A DNA stretch of 37,761 nt from contig NZ_CANSMR010000046.1 in NCBI RefSeq assembly GCF_947648125.1, forward strand, positions 1-37,761, in the 5' to 3' direction. The position numbers and the translations under genes are program-made. The notes beneath the pieces were generated by a model that had not been told where the DNA came from, did no database searches, and worked only from the letters and a program-made list of their open reading frames with translations. This document shows, piece by piece, positions 6,944 through 14,953 of this stretch. Source of the DNA: an uncultured Bradyrhizobium sp. (lineage in GTDB: Bacteria; Pseudomonadota; Alphaproteobacteria; Rhizobiales; Xanthobacteraceae). The stretch's first letter is position 1, and the number at the start of each line of letters is the position of its first letter.

Positions 6944-8704
6944 TCAGTGCCAGCCTTCGCCGGCCTTCAGCGCCGCCGAGAGGCTGCGCACCGGGCGCGT
7001 CACCAGCGGATCAAGATCGAAGCGCTTTTCAAGCATCCGGAGGATCGACGTGGTGTCGAAGTCCTCATGGGCGACGCCCGACTTGTTGAAGCGCTTGGCG
7101 ATCAGCAGCGCCGGAATGCGGGTGCCGGGGCCCCACTGGTCCGCAGCCTTGGCTTCAGCCCCATGACGGTTGAACGGCGGGGGCGGAACGTGGTCCCACT
7201 GTCCACCGAACTCGTCATAGGTGATGACGATCAGCGTGTCCTTGCCATCCGGCCCTTCGACGATCGCCTTGACGAGATCGACGAGATGCTGGCTGCCTTC
7301 GGATTCGCTGGTGTAGCCTGGATGCTCGTTCTCCTCACCGATCGGCTTGATGAAGCTGACCTGCTTCAGCCGGCCGTTCTTGGCCGCCTGGATGAACTCC
7401 GCCTCGTCCTTCAGGTGATCCCTGCGGGCCTGCGTTCCGGGCGCGAAATTGGCGAAGTAGTTGAGCGCCTGATGGTGGTACTGGAAGTCCACGTCGGGGC
7501 AGTTCGGGAACACCGCCGTCGAGACATGGTTCGGATCGGTGCAGGTCGTGCCGTTGCCGTTGGTCCAGCCGGACGCGCCGACATCGCCATTGGCGTTCGA
7601 CCAGCCGCCCGAATACCAGGCCCAGTCGACATGCTTGGCCGACAGCCGATCGCCGATATTCGGCGTGTGCAGCGGCGGCAGGCGCTTGATGTCGGGGGTG
7701 CCCGGGGAATACGGCTGATAGGTCGGCTGCGTGGTGTTGACCGCGTAGTCGCCGCAGGCGAGGCCGGCCGGCAGGCCGGGCTGGTTGCATTTCGCCGTCA
7801 GCTGCGCGTCCTTCACGGTCGACAGCGGCGTATAGAGCGGCGTGCTGGTCGGCATGCCGTTCGCATCAACGATCGCGTGGAAGTCATTGGCGCTGCCGTC
7901 GTTCAAGGCACCGACGAACTGCGGCGCCGCGGCCGCGACCAGGAACTGGTGGTTGAGGAACGAACCGCCGAAGGCGCCCTGGAAGAAGCTGTCGGCGATC
8001 ACGTAGTTCGGCGCACCGTGGCCGTGGAGATAGGTGTAGATGGGCAGCTTCTTGGTGTCGTAATAGCCCATGACAAGACCTGCAGCGTCGCTGCCGGTCA
8101 TGTAGCGGTTCTGCCGGCCGCCGTTGAGCTGGTACTGCTCGCTGTAGAAGCGATGCACGATGTCCTCGGTGCAGCCGCCGGGCGAGCCGGTACCGTTGAG
8201 GAAGCCGTGCGCCGCGAAAGCGCCGAGCGGCTTCGGACAGGTGGCCGCCGAGGTCGGGATGAAGTCGTTGATCTCGAACGGCTTGTTCTTGAAGGCGCTG
8301 AGGATCGCGACCGAGCCCGTATTGTCGGTGCAGGTCGTGGGCTGCGGCGACGGAGAGGTCAGGTTGACGTCGTTCTGCAGCAGGCAAGCATAGACGGTCT
8401 GGTTGTCCTGCCGGACCTGCAGCGTATGCGCCTGATCGGCATCGGAGGTGCCGTTGATCCGGTCGCGGCCGACATCGCCCCAGTGCCCGTAGAGGTTATC
8501 GAAGCTGTGGTTCTCCTGGTAGATGACGACGATGTGCTTGTACTGATGCACACCTTCGTGGCCGCGATCCCGCAGCTCGTCCCTGACCTCGTGCTTGAAT
8601 TCATCAACGATCTTTTCGACCAAATTTTCGGCGTTTGCCACCGGTGAGATGGCAACGGCGCCAGCAACAACTGCGAGCGCCGGAATGGCTCCCCAAAGCC
8701 GCAT
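6944..8704 (-). CDS. Exported phosphoesterase-family protein (acid phosphatase / phospholipase C type, PF04185)
   Basis: This 586-residue protein has a Sec signal peptide (IPALAVVAGAVAISPVANA, cleavage near residue 25). The mature part opens with KHIVVIYQENHSFDNLYG (about 56-73), the family motif holding the metal-ligand Glu-Asn. Near residue 495 it has TYDEFGGQWDHVPPPP, matching the family's DE-H/F-GG-(F/Y/W)-DHVPPP motif. Members hydrolyse phosphate esters (AcpA-like acid phosphatases, phospholipases C) and are typically exported; the substrate here cannot be read. AGGAG lies seven bases before ATG 8704. It is convergent with the adhesin and divergent from a di-haem peroxidase gene. With the T2SS 7 kb away and phospholipases C being classic T2SS clients elsewhere, extracellular secretion is a reasonable guess. 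Confidence 0.88.
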   Translation of the reverse strand: MRLWGAIPALAVVAGAVAISPVANAENLVEKIVDEFKHEVRDELRDRGHEGVHQYKHIVVIYQENHSFDNLYGHWGDVGRDRINGTSDADQAHTLQVRQDNQTVYACLLQNDVNLTSPSPQPTTCTDNTGSVAILSAFKNKPFEINDFIPTSAATCPKPLGAFAAHGFLNGTGSPGGCTEDIVHRFYSEQYQLNGGRQNRYMTGSDAAGLVMGYYDTKKLPIYTYLHGHGAPNYVIADSFFQGAFGGSFLNHQFLVAAAAPQFVGALNDGSANDFHAIVDANGMPTSTPLYTPLSTVKDAQLTAKCNQPGLPAGLACGDYAVNTTQPTYQPYSPGTPDIKRLPPLHTPNIGDRLSAKHVDWAWYSGGWSNANGDVGASGWTNGNGTTCTDPNHVSTAVFPNCPDVDFQYHHQALNYFANFAPGTQARRDHLKDEAEFIQAAKNGRLKQVSFIKPIGEENEHPGYTSESEGSQHLVDLVKAIVEGPDGKDTLIVITYDEFGGQWDHVPPPPFNRHGAEAKAADQWGPGTRIPALLIAKRFNKSGVAHEDFDTTSILRMLEKRFDLDPLVTRPVRSLSAALKAGEGWH

Positions 8705-9009
8705 AGTGCTCTCCTGATTTTAGAAAGAAATAGAAATGGAGTTACACGCTATGCAAAACACATTTCGCTGGGATGACCGTTTTTCGACGCGCGCACAAAC
8801 GCGTGAAAGATGCGCACGCGCCGATAAATATTCGTTCTGTCACATTCAGATCGGCTGCGTCTCGTTGATCAATCGTCATCAAACCGCAATCAACGATCGT
8901 CTATCCAAACAGATGGTCATTGATCCTGCCGACAGGAAACTGTCACCTCCGTGACACCTTCCGACCGTACGGCGGCGCAAATGCATTGTGACAGGGGCGT
9001 TTTCTCGCA
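8705..9009. other. Divergent intergenic region between phosphoesterase and di-haem peroxidase genes
   Basis: This 305-bp non-coding stretch carries several dyads: an 8-bp inverted repeat TCGTTGAT (8862-8869) / ATCAACGA (8889-8896) with a 19-base spacer; TGTCACA at 8838-8844; the TGTCAC-N4-GTGACA palindrome at 8941-8956; and TGTGACA at 8987-8993. No convincing PhoB box was found, although phosphatase genes are often under that control. A short frame at 8736-8954 shows no sign of being a gene. Confidence 0.45.
8941..8956. promoter_or_regulatory. Candidate operator palindrome upstream of the di-haem peroxidase gene
   Basis: TGTCAC at 8941-8946 and GTGACA at 8951-8956 form a perfect 6-bp inverted repeat with a four-base spacer, 53 bases before the peroxidase ATG. 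The size suits a dimeric transcription factor, but no specific regulator can be named. The half-site recurs in other intergenic regions of the window. Confidence 0.35.
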
Positions 9010-10440
9010 ATGGTTTGGGAAATTCTGGCGTCCGGCTCCGGAAAATGTCGTGCTGCATCGGCCGATCGTGGCGTCAGAACGGCACGGGCCGCGTTGCTGG
9101 CGCTCGTCGTTACGCTCCTCCCGTTGCGGGCGATGGCATTCCCGCTCGGCGGCGACCAGACCGTGCTGCCGGCCGGCACTGAATTTTCCGAGGAAGCGCT
9201 GGCGCGGCCGCGCGAGATCTTTCATTCCGAAGCGATGGGCGGGCGCAAGTCCTATCTGGTCAATCTCGGCGATCTCGCGTTCAATTCGCCTTCCATCCTC
9301 GGCGGCAAGGCGCGTCAGGCCGAGATGAGCTGCGGCACCTGTCACGTCAACGGCGCATCGAACCCGAAATTGTTCGTTCCGGGCCTCTCCTCCCGCCCCG
9401 GCACCTTCGACACGACCAGCCTTGTCTTCAACGCGAAGACGTTCAACAGCATCCTCGATCCGGTTCGGATTCCGAGCTTGCGGGGCGCTCGCTTCCTCGC
9501 GCCTTACGGACATGACGGGCGCATGACCTCGCTGCGCGACTTCGTATATAATGTCATCGTCAATGAGTTTTCCGGGCCGCGGCCGCAGGACGAGGTTCTC
9601 GACGGCCTCGTCGCCTATATCAACGATATCGATTTCCTCCCCAACCCGAAGATTGCGCCCGGCGGCAGGCTTGCCCCGCAGGCAAGCCTCACTGAGCGTC
9701 GTGGTGAGGCGCTGTTCTTCAAACCGTTCCCGAAGCAGACCGAGCTGAGCTGCGCCGGATGTCATATTCCGGCCGGAACCTTCAACGACCAGCTGCGTCA
9801 CGACGTCGGATCGGGCGGACTGGTCAAGACCCCTACCCTGCTCAACGCCAATTTCAATGCGCCGTATTTTCACGACGGGCGGTACGACACGTATGAAGAG
9901 GTGGTCGGCCATTTCGATCGCATGTTCGACCTCGAATTGTCGACCCAGGACACGCAGGACCTCGTGGCCTATCTCAATGCGGTCGGCGACGGCGAACGTG
10001 CCTTCGACAAGGACGGCGTCGTGCTCCGGATGAAGGAAGTGCTGGAGCTCTCGAGCGCGCTCGAGGTCGCGATCCCCGCCGCCGACACCGCGGTGGTGTC
10101 GCTGGCCGTGACCGGGGTCGGCGCCGAACTGCGCGAATTGACCGAGCACATCCCCGACATCAGGAACACCTCGATCGGCGGCAAGGACGAGCGGCTCGCC
10201 GCGCGCGCGATCCTGAAGGATCTCGTCCTGACCTTGCGGCGTATCGACCTCGAGGTCGGGGCCGGCCGGATCGACGAAGCGATGGCGGAATACCGCAAAT
10301 TTGCCCAGCTGGTGAATTTCGACGTTCCGGTCGCCCTGAAGAAGGCCGAGCCCTGGTCCCTCTTCAACAGCAACGTGCATCAGTCGCACTACACGGCGCT
10401 CGGCCGGATGCTGCCGGTGACAAGCCGGCAGCCGCAGTAA
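9010..10440 (+). CDS. Di-haem cytochrome c peroxidase / MauG-family protein (copy 1)
   Basis: The 476-residue product has a positively charged N-terminus followed by a signal peptide (AALLALVVTLLPLRAMA) and two c-type haem sites: CGTCH at residues 108-112 and CAGCH at 248-252. Between them is the conserved VRIPSLRGARFLAPYGHDGR segment, and after the second haem TPTLLNANFNAPYFHDGRYD, both typical of the CcpA/MauG superfamily (PF03150). Members reduce H2O2 or, as in MauG, use a bis-Fe(IV) state to oxidise a partner protein; which applies here is unknown. It lies in the periplasm or beyond. It is a full-length paralogue of the gene at 13577-14953, with the same FPxxGDxTVLPxxTE start of the mature chain. 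Start choice is moderate: an AGGGG lies 13 bases upstream. Confidence 0.9.
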   Translation: MVWEILASGSGKCRAASADRGVRTARAALLALVVTLLPLRAMAFPLGGDQTVLPAGTEFSEEALARPREIFHSEAMGGRKSYLVNLGDLAFNSPSILGGKARQAEMSCGTCHVNGASNPKLFVPGLSSRPGTFDTTSLVFNAKTFNSILDPVRIPSLRGARFLAPYGHDGRMTSLRDFVYNVIVNEFSGPRPQDEVLDGLVAYINDIDFLPNPKIAPGGRLAPQASLTERRGEALFFKPFPKQTELSCAGCHIPAGTFNDQLRHDVGSGGLVKTPTLLNANFNAPYFHDGRYDTYEEVVGHFDRMFDLELSTQDTQDLVAYLNAVGDGERAFDKDGVVLRMKEVLELSSALEVAIPAADTAVVSLAVTGVGAELRELTEHIPDIRNTSIGGKDERLAARAILKDLVLTLRRIDLEVGAGRIDEAMAEYRKFAQLVNFDVPVALKKAEPWSLFNSNVHQSHYTALGRMLPVTSRQPQ

Positions 10441-10449
10441 CGCACGCGC

Positions 10450-11160
10450 CTACTGCGAGGCCGGCGGCGCGACCCATACATCGCTCTGCTGGATCCGGCG
10501 GATCAGCGCTTGCGGGTCGAACTTGCGCAGACCTGCGGGAATTTCGAAGGTCTGCGCCGGCTGCGGCTCGTCGCGGATGTGATCGGCGACGATCACCGTC
10601 CCATCCGCGGTCTTGATCTGCACCGGAAACCCGCGCGCGCGCTCGACCCAGCCGGTAAAGCTCAAACCGGACGGCGCCGCTACACGATAGACGTCGGTGT
10701 TGCGCCCCGCGATCGCTTCCTCTCCGTCGCGCTCGCAGCGCCATGTCGCGAGATCGACCGGCGCGGACAGTTGCGCCATCGCCAGCCATTGCCGGCAGGG
10801 ATCGTCCGGATCGACCGGAACGAACAGCTGGGTGAGCGCGCTCGATTGCATGGCCCTCATATAGACATGCGCTGCCGGGCGGACGAAATAGGCGGCGGGC
10901 TTGGCGGTATCGAGCAGAAAGAAGCCGTCCGGCAGCGCGGTCGAATCGATTCGCGCTTTTCCGCCCGAGACCCGCAGCGTTCCCATGGCGGTTGCCGTAT
11001 CGTCCTTGCGCGCGAGGAGGTCGGCGGAAAACTGCTGCGCCGCGGCCGGCATCGGCGCGTTGGCCAGCAACGCCATTGCGAACAGGCAGGCCATGGCACT
11101 CCTGCTGCCCTTCCACATCTTCTTGCACATCTTCTTGCACGTCGTCTCGTCGCGCTTCAT
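10450..11160 (-). CDS. Exported protein of unknown function
   Basis: I do not recognise this 236-residue protein. It has a Lys-rich N-terminus (MKRDETTCKKMCKKMWKG), a signal peptide (MACLFAMALLANAPMPAAAQ, cleavage near residue 42) and a mature part with LRVSGGKARID, a lone ligand-like pair of Cys (DDPCRQW and WRCERDG), TGWVERARGFPVQIKTADGT and DHIRDEPQPAQTFEIPAGLR. The alternating beta pattern and the EIPAGL...FDP ending recall DUF4412/LolA-like periplasmic proteins, but that is only an impression. It is convergent with the di-haem peroxidase (nine-base gap) and lies downstream of, and on the same strand as, the second phosphoesterase, separated from it by a strong hairpin. Confidence 0.75.
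   Translation of the reverse strand: MKRDETTCKKMCKKMWKGSRSAMACLFAMALLANAPMPAAAQQFSADLLARKDDTATAMGTLRVSGGKARIDSTALPDGFFLLDTAKPAAYFVRPAAHVYMRAMQSSALTQLFVPVDPDDPCRQWLAMAQLSAPVDLATWRCERDGEEAIAGRNTDVYRVAAPSGLSFTGWVERARGFPVQIKTADGTVIVADHIRDEPQPAQTFEIPAGLRKFDPQALIRRIQQSDVWVAPPASQ
11116..11139. repeat. Two tandem copies of a 12-bp unit in the start of the exported unknown protein
   Basis: CATCTTCTTGCA occurs exactly twice, at 11116-11127 and 11128-11139. On the minus strand the copies encode the repeated C-K-K-M stretch before the signal peptide's hydrophobic core. The unit is a multiple of three, so copy-number change would keep the frame. Confidence 0.8.
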
Positions 11161-11203
11161 CGCAGATCCCCGATCGATCGGCTGGCGGGCAGGCAGAACA
11201 TGA

Positions 11204-11238
11204 CAGCGCCGACCGAACCAATGGTTCGATCGGCGCTG
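11204..11238. terminator. Strong hairpin downstream of the second phosphoesterase gene
   Basis: CAGCGCCGACCGAACCA (11204-11220) is complementary to TGGTTCGATCGGCGCTG (11222-11238) at 16 of 17 positions, with the remaining pair G-T. It lies 43 bases beyond the minus-strand stop at 11281 and before the next minus-strand start at 11160. The T-tract on the minus strand is weak, so it may be a Rho-independent terminator, an RNA-stabilising hairpin or a dyad operator. Confidence 0.6.
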
Positions 11239-11280
11239 GCCTTGGATGGGCTCAAGACCTCGTCCTGGACGAGAGCTCGA

Positions 11281-13338
11281 TCACTCGGTGTAGGACAAAT
11301 TGACCGGCTTGCTGAAGTCGAACGCGTCGAACAGGTCAGACAGCGCCGGGCTGTTGGTCGGGACGTACTCGTTGTTCTTCGAGTAGGTCGGGTTCGGCAG
11401 GTTGTCGCGGCTGCGGTTCGTGAGCGGCTCGAGAGCCCAGTTGCGCTCAATGAACTTCAGCAGCGAAACGTGGTCGGCGTAGTTGTGGTTGACCTTGCCG
11501 CCTGTCGAATAGGGCGAGAGGATCAGGGTCGGAATACGCGGTCCGTCGCCGAAGAAGTCGATCGACTGCGTGTAACCGGAGTCCCAATAGCCGCCGGCTT
11601 CGTCCCAAGTGATGAAGACCGCGGTGTCGGCCTTCAGCTCCGGATTGTTGTCCAGCGCATTGAGCACGTTCAGGACATAGGCCTCGAACAGATCAACCTT
11701 CGAGCTCTGCGGATGACCGTCGAGCAGACCGTCCGGCTTGCCGAACGACACCGCAGGCAGCGTGTTGTGCTGGATCGCCGTGATCAGATCCGCCGTGTCC
11801 TTCATGTGAGCCTGACGCACGGTCGGATTGGCCATGATCGAGGTCGCATACTGGAACGGATTGCAGATCTGGCAGTAGGCAACACCGAGCGCGTGCGCCG
11901 GATCGGCGACCGCAGCGGCGCTGAGGTTGGGGTTCGACGGATTGGCGGCAACCGCGGCATTGGAAAGCGCCACGGCGTCGTTGAACGCACCACCATAGAA
12001 CGCCCAGGTGATGTTCTTCTCAATCAGAGCGTCACCGATCGTGCGAACCGACGACGGTGGGACGTTGTTGCCGCCCGACAGCGCACCGTTCGGCAGATAG
12101 CCCGGATTGACGTTGTTGAGCATGTAGTAGTGGTTGGGCTTGCAGTTCGGCTCCGCCGCGTACGGCAGATTGTTGAGGTAGGAGACGATGGGCTTCACGC
12201 CGGGCTGGAACACGTCGGAGCAGTTGCTCCAGTTGCCGTCGACGCTATAGCGGTTGACCGAGCCCGCGACCGGATTCGGGTTGGCGATCAGGTTCGCCGG
12301 CGGCGTCACCGGGTTGCCCTTGCCGTCGCTCCAGAAGGCCGCATCGCCGGTGCCGAGCATGAAGTGGTTCGCACCCGTGCCGCCGTGGAACGACTGGTGG
12401 AAGTTGTCGCTCAGCGTGAAGCGGTCGGCGAGCATCTTCAGGATCGGAGCCTGACCCTGCTGGGCATTGTAGAAGCCCATCGAGTTGGCCATGCTCTTGT
12501 TGGACGCCGAATAGGTCGCCATCACGAACGGGAACAGGTCGTTCTGACAGCCCGAATTGTTCTTCTTGGTGGCGTTGGCGGCGCTGCAATCTTCCTGCTG
12601 CCAATCCTGATAGAAGCGATGGGTCGAGTCGCCGGTGTAGTCGTCGTCGCTGATCTGCTCGCCCTGCAGCTGGAACGGTCCGCTCAGACCGCCGGCGCCG
12701 GGAATGCGGGTATCGAGCACACCGGTCGGCAGGCCGCTGAAGCCGGTGGTCAGGATGTCGAGATCGGCCGGGTCCATGTCCTTCTCGACGCGGGCTTCGG
12801 CGATCGTCTTGAACGGGGCGCCGGTGTCGCTCTGCGCGGTCGGCGTACCGTTGGTGTTCGGCTGCGGCATCAAATTGGTCGCGTTGTAGGGCGACTTCCC
12901 GATCGCCGGCGCGCCGATGTAGAAGGACGGCTGGCCCGCAACCGAGTACTGCTGCGCTTGCGCAAAGTTCGGTCCTGGCGTTCCATCCTCGTTGACGATG
13001 CCCTTCGACAACAGGTTGGAGATGGTCTGCCCCTTGCCCTTCGGCTTGTAGATACCGAAGGTGTGGTCGAGGCCGCGGTTCTCACCGATCAGGATGATGA
13101 CGTGCTTGATCGGCGAAGCGGTCTTGCCCTTGCCGCCGTGATCCTTGTCGTCATGATCGTGGTCATTCTTGACGCGATCAGCTTCCTGATGCGCCTGGTG
13201 ATTGTGATGCGGGCGCTTGTCCCAATCACTGTGTCCGCCCGGATAGTGAGCGGCATATGCGGCTGTTGCGACGAGCACCGTTGACGCGATGCAGAGCGCA
13301 GTGCTGGTTCGCCAGTGCTTTTTGTAGTTCAAACTCAT
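11281..13338 (-). CDS. Second exported phosphoesterase-family protein, with His/Asp-rich N-terminal segment
   Basis: From ATG 13338 the product is 685 residues; GAGGTCG lies upstream, and the signal peptide TALCIASTVLVATAAYA follows, so I reject the longer frame from 13446. Residues 30-68 are a His/Asp/Lys-rich stretch with nine His. The family core begins at KHVIILIGENRGLDHTFGIY (about 79-97), in place of the usual ENHSFDNYFG, and the second motif near 578 reads TWDEAGGYWDSGY, in place of DEHGGFYDHV. The first Glu-Asn and the Asp-Glu are kept, but the His residues are not, so substrate or activity may differ from the paralogue at 6944. DGPRIPTLILSPY near the end is typical. It lies downstream of the second di-haem peroxidase on the same strand (238-bp gap). 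Confidence 0.85.
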   Translation of the reverse strand: MSLNYKKHWRTSTALCIASTVLVATAAYAAHYPGGHSDWDKRPHHNHQAHQEADRVKNDHDHDDKDHGGKGKTASPIKHVIILIGENRGLDHTFGIYKPKGKGQTISNLLSKGIVNEDGTPGPNFAQAQQYSVAGQPSFYIGAPAIGKSPYNATNLMPQPNTNGTPTAQSDTGAPFKTIAEARVEKDMDPADLDILTTGFSGLPTGVLDTRIPGAGGLSGPFQLQGEQISDDDYTGDSTHRFYQDWQQEDCSAANATKKNNSGCQNDLFPFVMATYSASNKSMANSMGFYNAQQGQAPILKMLADRFTLSDNFHQSFHGGTGANHFMLGTGDAAFWSDGKGNPVTPPANLIANPNPVAGSVNRYSVDGNWSNCSDVFQPGVKPIVSYLNNLPYAAEPNCKPNHYYMLNNVNPGYLPNGALSGGNNVPPSSVRTIGDALIEKNITWAFYGGAFNDAVALSNAAVAANPSNPNLSAAAVADPAHALGVAYCQICNPFQYATSIMANPTVRQAHMKDTADLITAIQHNTLPAVSFGKPDGLLDGHPQSSKVDLFEAYVLNVLNALDNNPELKADTAVFITWDEAGGYWDSGYTQSIDFFGDGPRIPTLILSPYSTGGKVNHNYADHVSLLKFIERNWALEPLTNRSRDNLPNPTYSKNNEYVPTNSPALSDLFDAFDFSKPVNLSYTE

Positions 13339-13576
13339 TGTCGACCTCAGGGTGTTTGCGGTTAGCAACACACACTGCTTAGTGCGACAACATGACGCAT
13401 GATTTTCGCTTACGTGAAAGCGCGCGAGAAATTTCGAAACGTTCAAATATTTTCTTTGGAGACATCTGCTGCTTCACGCTGAATCTCCACGATTCGACTC
13501 TTCAACTGAAGATCGAAAGTAGATGAAGCGCTCCTCGCAGCGACGTGGATCGCAAATGCCCTACAATTCAGCTCAA
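13339..13576. other. Intergenic region upstream of the second phosphoesterase
   Basis: This 238-bp stretch separates two minus-strand genes and should contain the promoter of the phosphoesterase. The part at 13425-13460 is A+T-rich and includes the palindrome GAAATTTC. I see no terminator with a T-tract and no RNA gene. Confidence 0.35.
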
Positions 13577-14953
13577 TCAATGCGAGATGTGCCGGGAGCG
13601 CATCACCTCGCGCAGCGCAGCGTAATGCTGATCATGCACGCCTTGATTGAACAGCGACCACGGCTCGGCGCTCGCCAGTAACGCCGGCACCGCGGCAGCC
13701 ATCAGATTGCGATAATTCCTGAACTCGGCTGCAGCATCGGCGGCGCGGCCCGCAGCGACGGCCATCTCGATCCGCCGCAGCGTGAGCACGAGCTCCTTCA
13801 GCCCACTGCGCGCAAGCACGCGCTGCTGCTCGCCGCCCGACACGCTGGTGTTCTTGCGATCGGGATATTGCTCGGTCAACTCGCGCAGTTCGCGGCCGAT
13901 CGTATCGACTGCAAGCGCGACGGTGTCCTTGTCGCCGGCAGGAATCGCGGTCGCAAGCACTGTCGAGAAATCGTTGATCTCCTTCAGCGTTGCTCCGGCA
14001 CCGTCGCGTTCATAAGGCTGCACGCCGTCGCCGACGGCGGTGAGATAGGCAACGAGGTCACGCTTGTCCTGCACCGAGAGGTCGAGCTGAAAGGTCCGGT
14101 CGAAATAATCGACAACCTGGTTGAAACTGTCGAAGCGGCCATCGTGGAAATACGGCGCGTTGAAGTCGGCGTTGCGCAGGGTCGGCGTCTTGAATAGACC
14201 GCCCGAGCCGACGTCATGCTGCTGGTGATCGACAAAGCCGGACGATGGCACGTGGCACCCCGCGCAGCTGAGCGCCGGATCGTGCGGGAACGGCTTCGCG
14301 AACAGCGCTTCGCCGCGGCGCTCCGCGTCGGTGATCTTGCCGGCCAGCCGCCCGGCGGGACCAAGGCTCGGGTTTGGAAGGAAATCGATGTCGTGGAGAT
14401 AAGCCACGATCGCATCGAGCGTGGCCGGCGACGGCTCGGGACCTGCGAACTCGCTGGTGATGACGTTGTGGACGAAGTCGCGCAGCGAGGCGAACCGGCC
14501 ATCGGCGCCATAGGGCGCCAGATAGCGGGCGCCGCGCAGGCTCGGAATCCGCACCGGATCGAACGCCAAATTGTTGGCTTTCGGATTGAACAGCGGGCCC
14601 GTGGTGTCGAACGTGCCGGGCCGGCTCGACATCTTCGGCATGAAGAACTTGGCGTTGTTGGCGCCATTGACGTGGCAGGTGCCGCAGCTCACGCCGGCCT
14701 GCCGCGCCACCTCGCCGAGCAGCCCCGGCGAATTGAACGCGAGATCGCCGAGATTCACCAGATACGACTTGGCTCCGGTCCGCTCGGACTGGAACACCTC
14801 GCGCGGCTTGTCGAGCGCATCCTCGTTCAGCTCGGTCGCAACCGGCAGCACGGTCTTGTCGCCGTCGACCGGAAACGCCGCCGCGTGCCCGAGCAGTGCA
14901 AGGGCGATGACCGCGGAGAGCAGCGCAGCCGGACGCAGGTGAAGCGATCTCAT
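13577..14953 (-). CDS. Di-haem cytochrome c peroxidase / MauG-family protein (copy 2)
   Basis: The 458-residue product has a clean signal peptide (AALLSAVIALALLGHAAA, mature start FPVDGDKTVLP) and haem sites CGTCH (90-94) and CAGCH (230-234). The segments VRIPSLRGARYLAPYGADGR and TPTLRNADFNAPYFHDGRFD match copy 1 almost residue for residue. The C-terminal part (FSTVLATAIPAGDKDTVALA, then LVLTLRRIEMAVAAGRAADA) is a helical extension shared by both copies and absent from short bacterial CcpA enzymes as I know them. Its ATG overlaps the stop of the M75 gene (ATGA at 14953-14950), so the two are co-translated. This suggests the peroxidase and the imelysin-like protein act together in the periplasm, perhaps in iron or haem handling. 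Confidence 0.92.
   Translation of the reverse strand: MRSLHLRPAALLSAVIALALLGHAAAFPVDGDKTVLPVATELNEDALDKPREVFQSERTGAKSYLVNLGDLAFNSPGLLGEVARQAGVSCGTCHVNGANNAKFFMPKMSSRPGTFDTTGPLFNPKANNLAFDPVRIPSLRGARYLAPYGADGRFASLRDFVHNVITSEFAGPEPSPATLDAIVAYLHDIDFLPNPSLGPAGRLAGKITDAERRGEALFAKPFPHDPALSCAGCHVPSSGFVDHQQHDVGSGGLFKTPTLRNADFNAPYFHDGRFDSFNQVVDYFDRTFQLDLSVQDKRDLVAYLTAVGDGVQPYERDGAGATLKEINDFSTVLATAIPAGDKDTVALAVDTIGRELRELTEQYPDRKNTSVSGGEQQRVLARSGLKELVLTLRRIEMAVAAGRAADAAAEFRNYRNLMAAAVPALLASAEPWSLFNQGVHDQHYAALREVMRSRHISH

Noticed and set aside
6890-8647. 585-codon open frame on the plus strand
   Set aside because: It lies opposite the first phosphoesterase, whose motifs and signal peptide are clear, and it also covers the terminator hairpin at 6896.
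8736-8954. 72-codon plus-strand frame in the intergenic region
   Set aside because: It has no ribosome binding site, no hydrophobic or domain pattern, and it spans several dyad symmetric sites.
8705-9009. PhoB box for the phosphoesterase promoter
   Set aside because: CTGTCAC occurs, but there is no second direct half-site at the right spacing; the symmetric TGTCAC/GTGACA arrangement does not fit a Pho box.
8917-10389. 490-codon open frame on the minus strand
   Set aside because: It is antisense to the di-haem peroxidase with its two CxxCH sites and has no recognisable feature.
10510-13284. 924-codon open frame on the plus strand
   Set aside because: It is antisense to two well-supported minus-strand genes, is rich in Arg/Val/Gly as expected from the complementary strand of high-GC genes, and has no domain.
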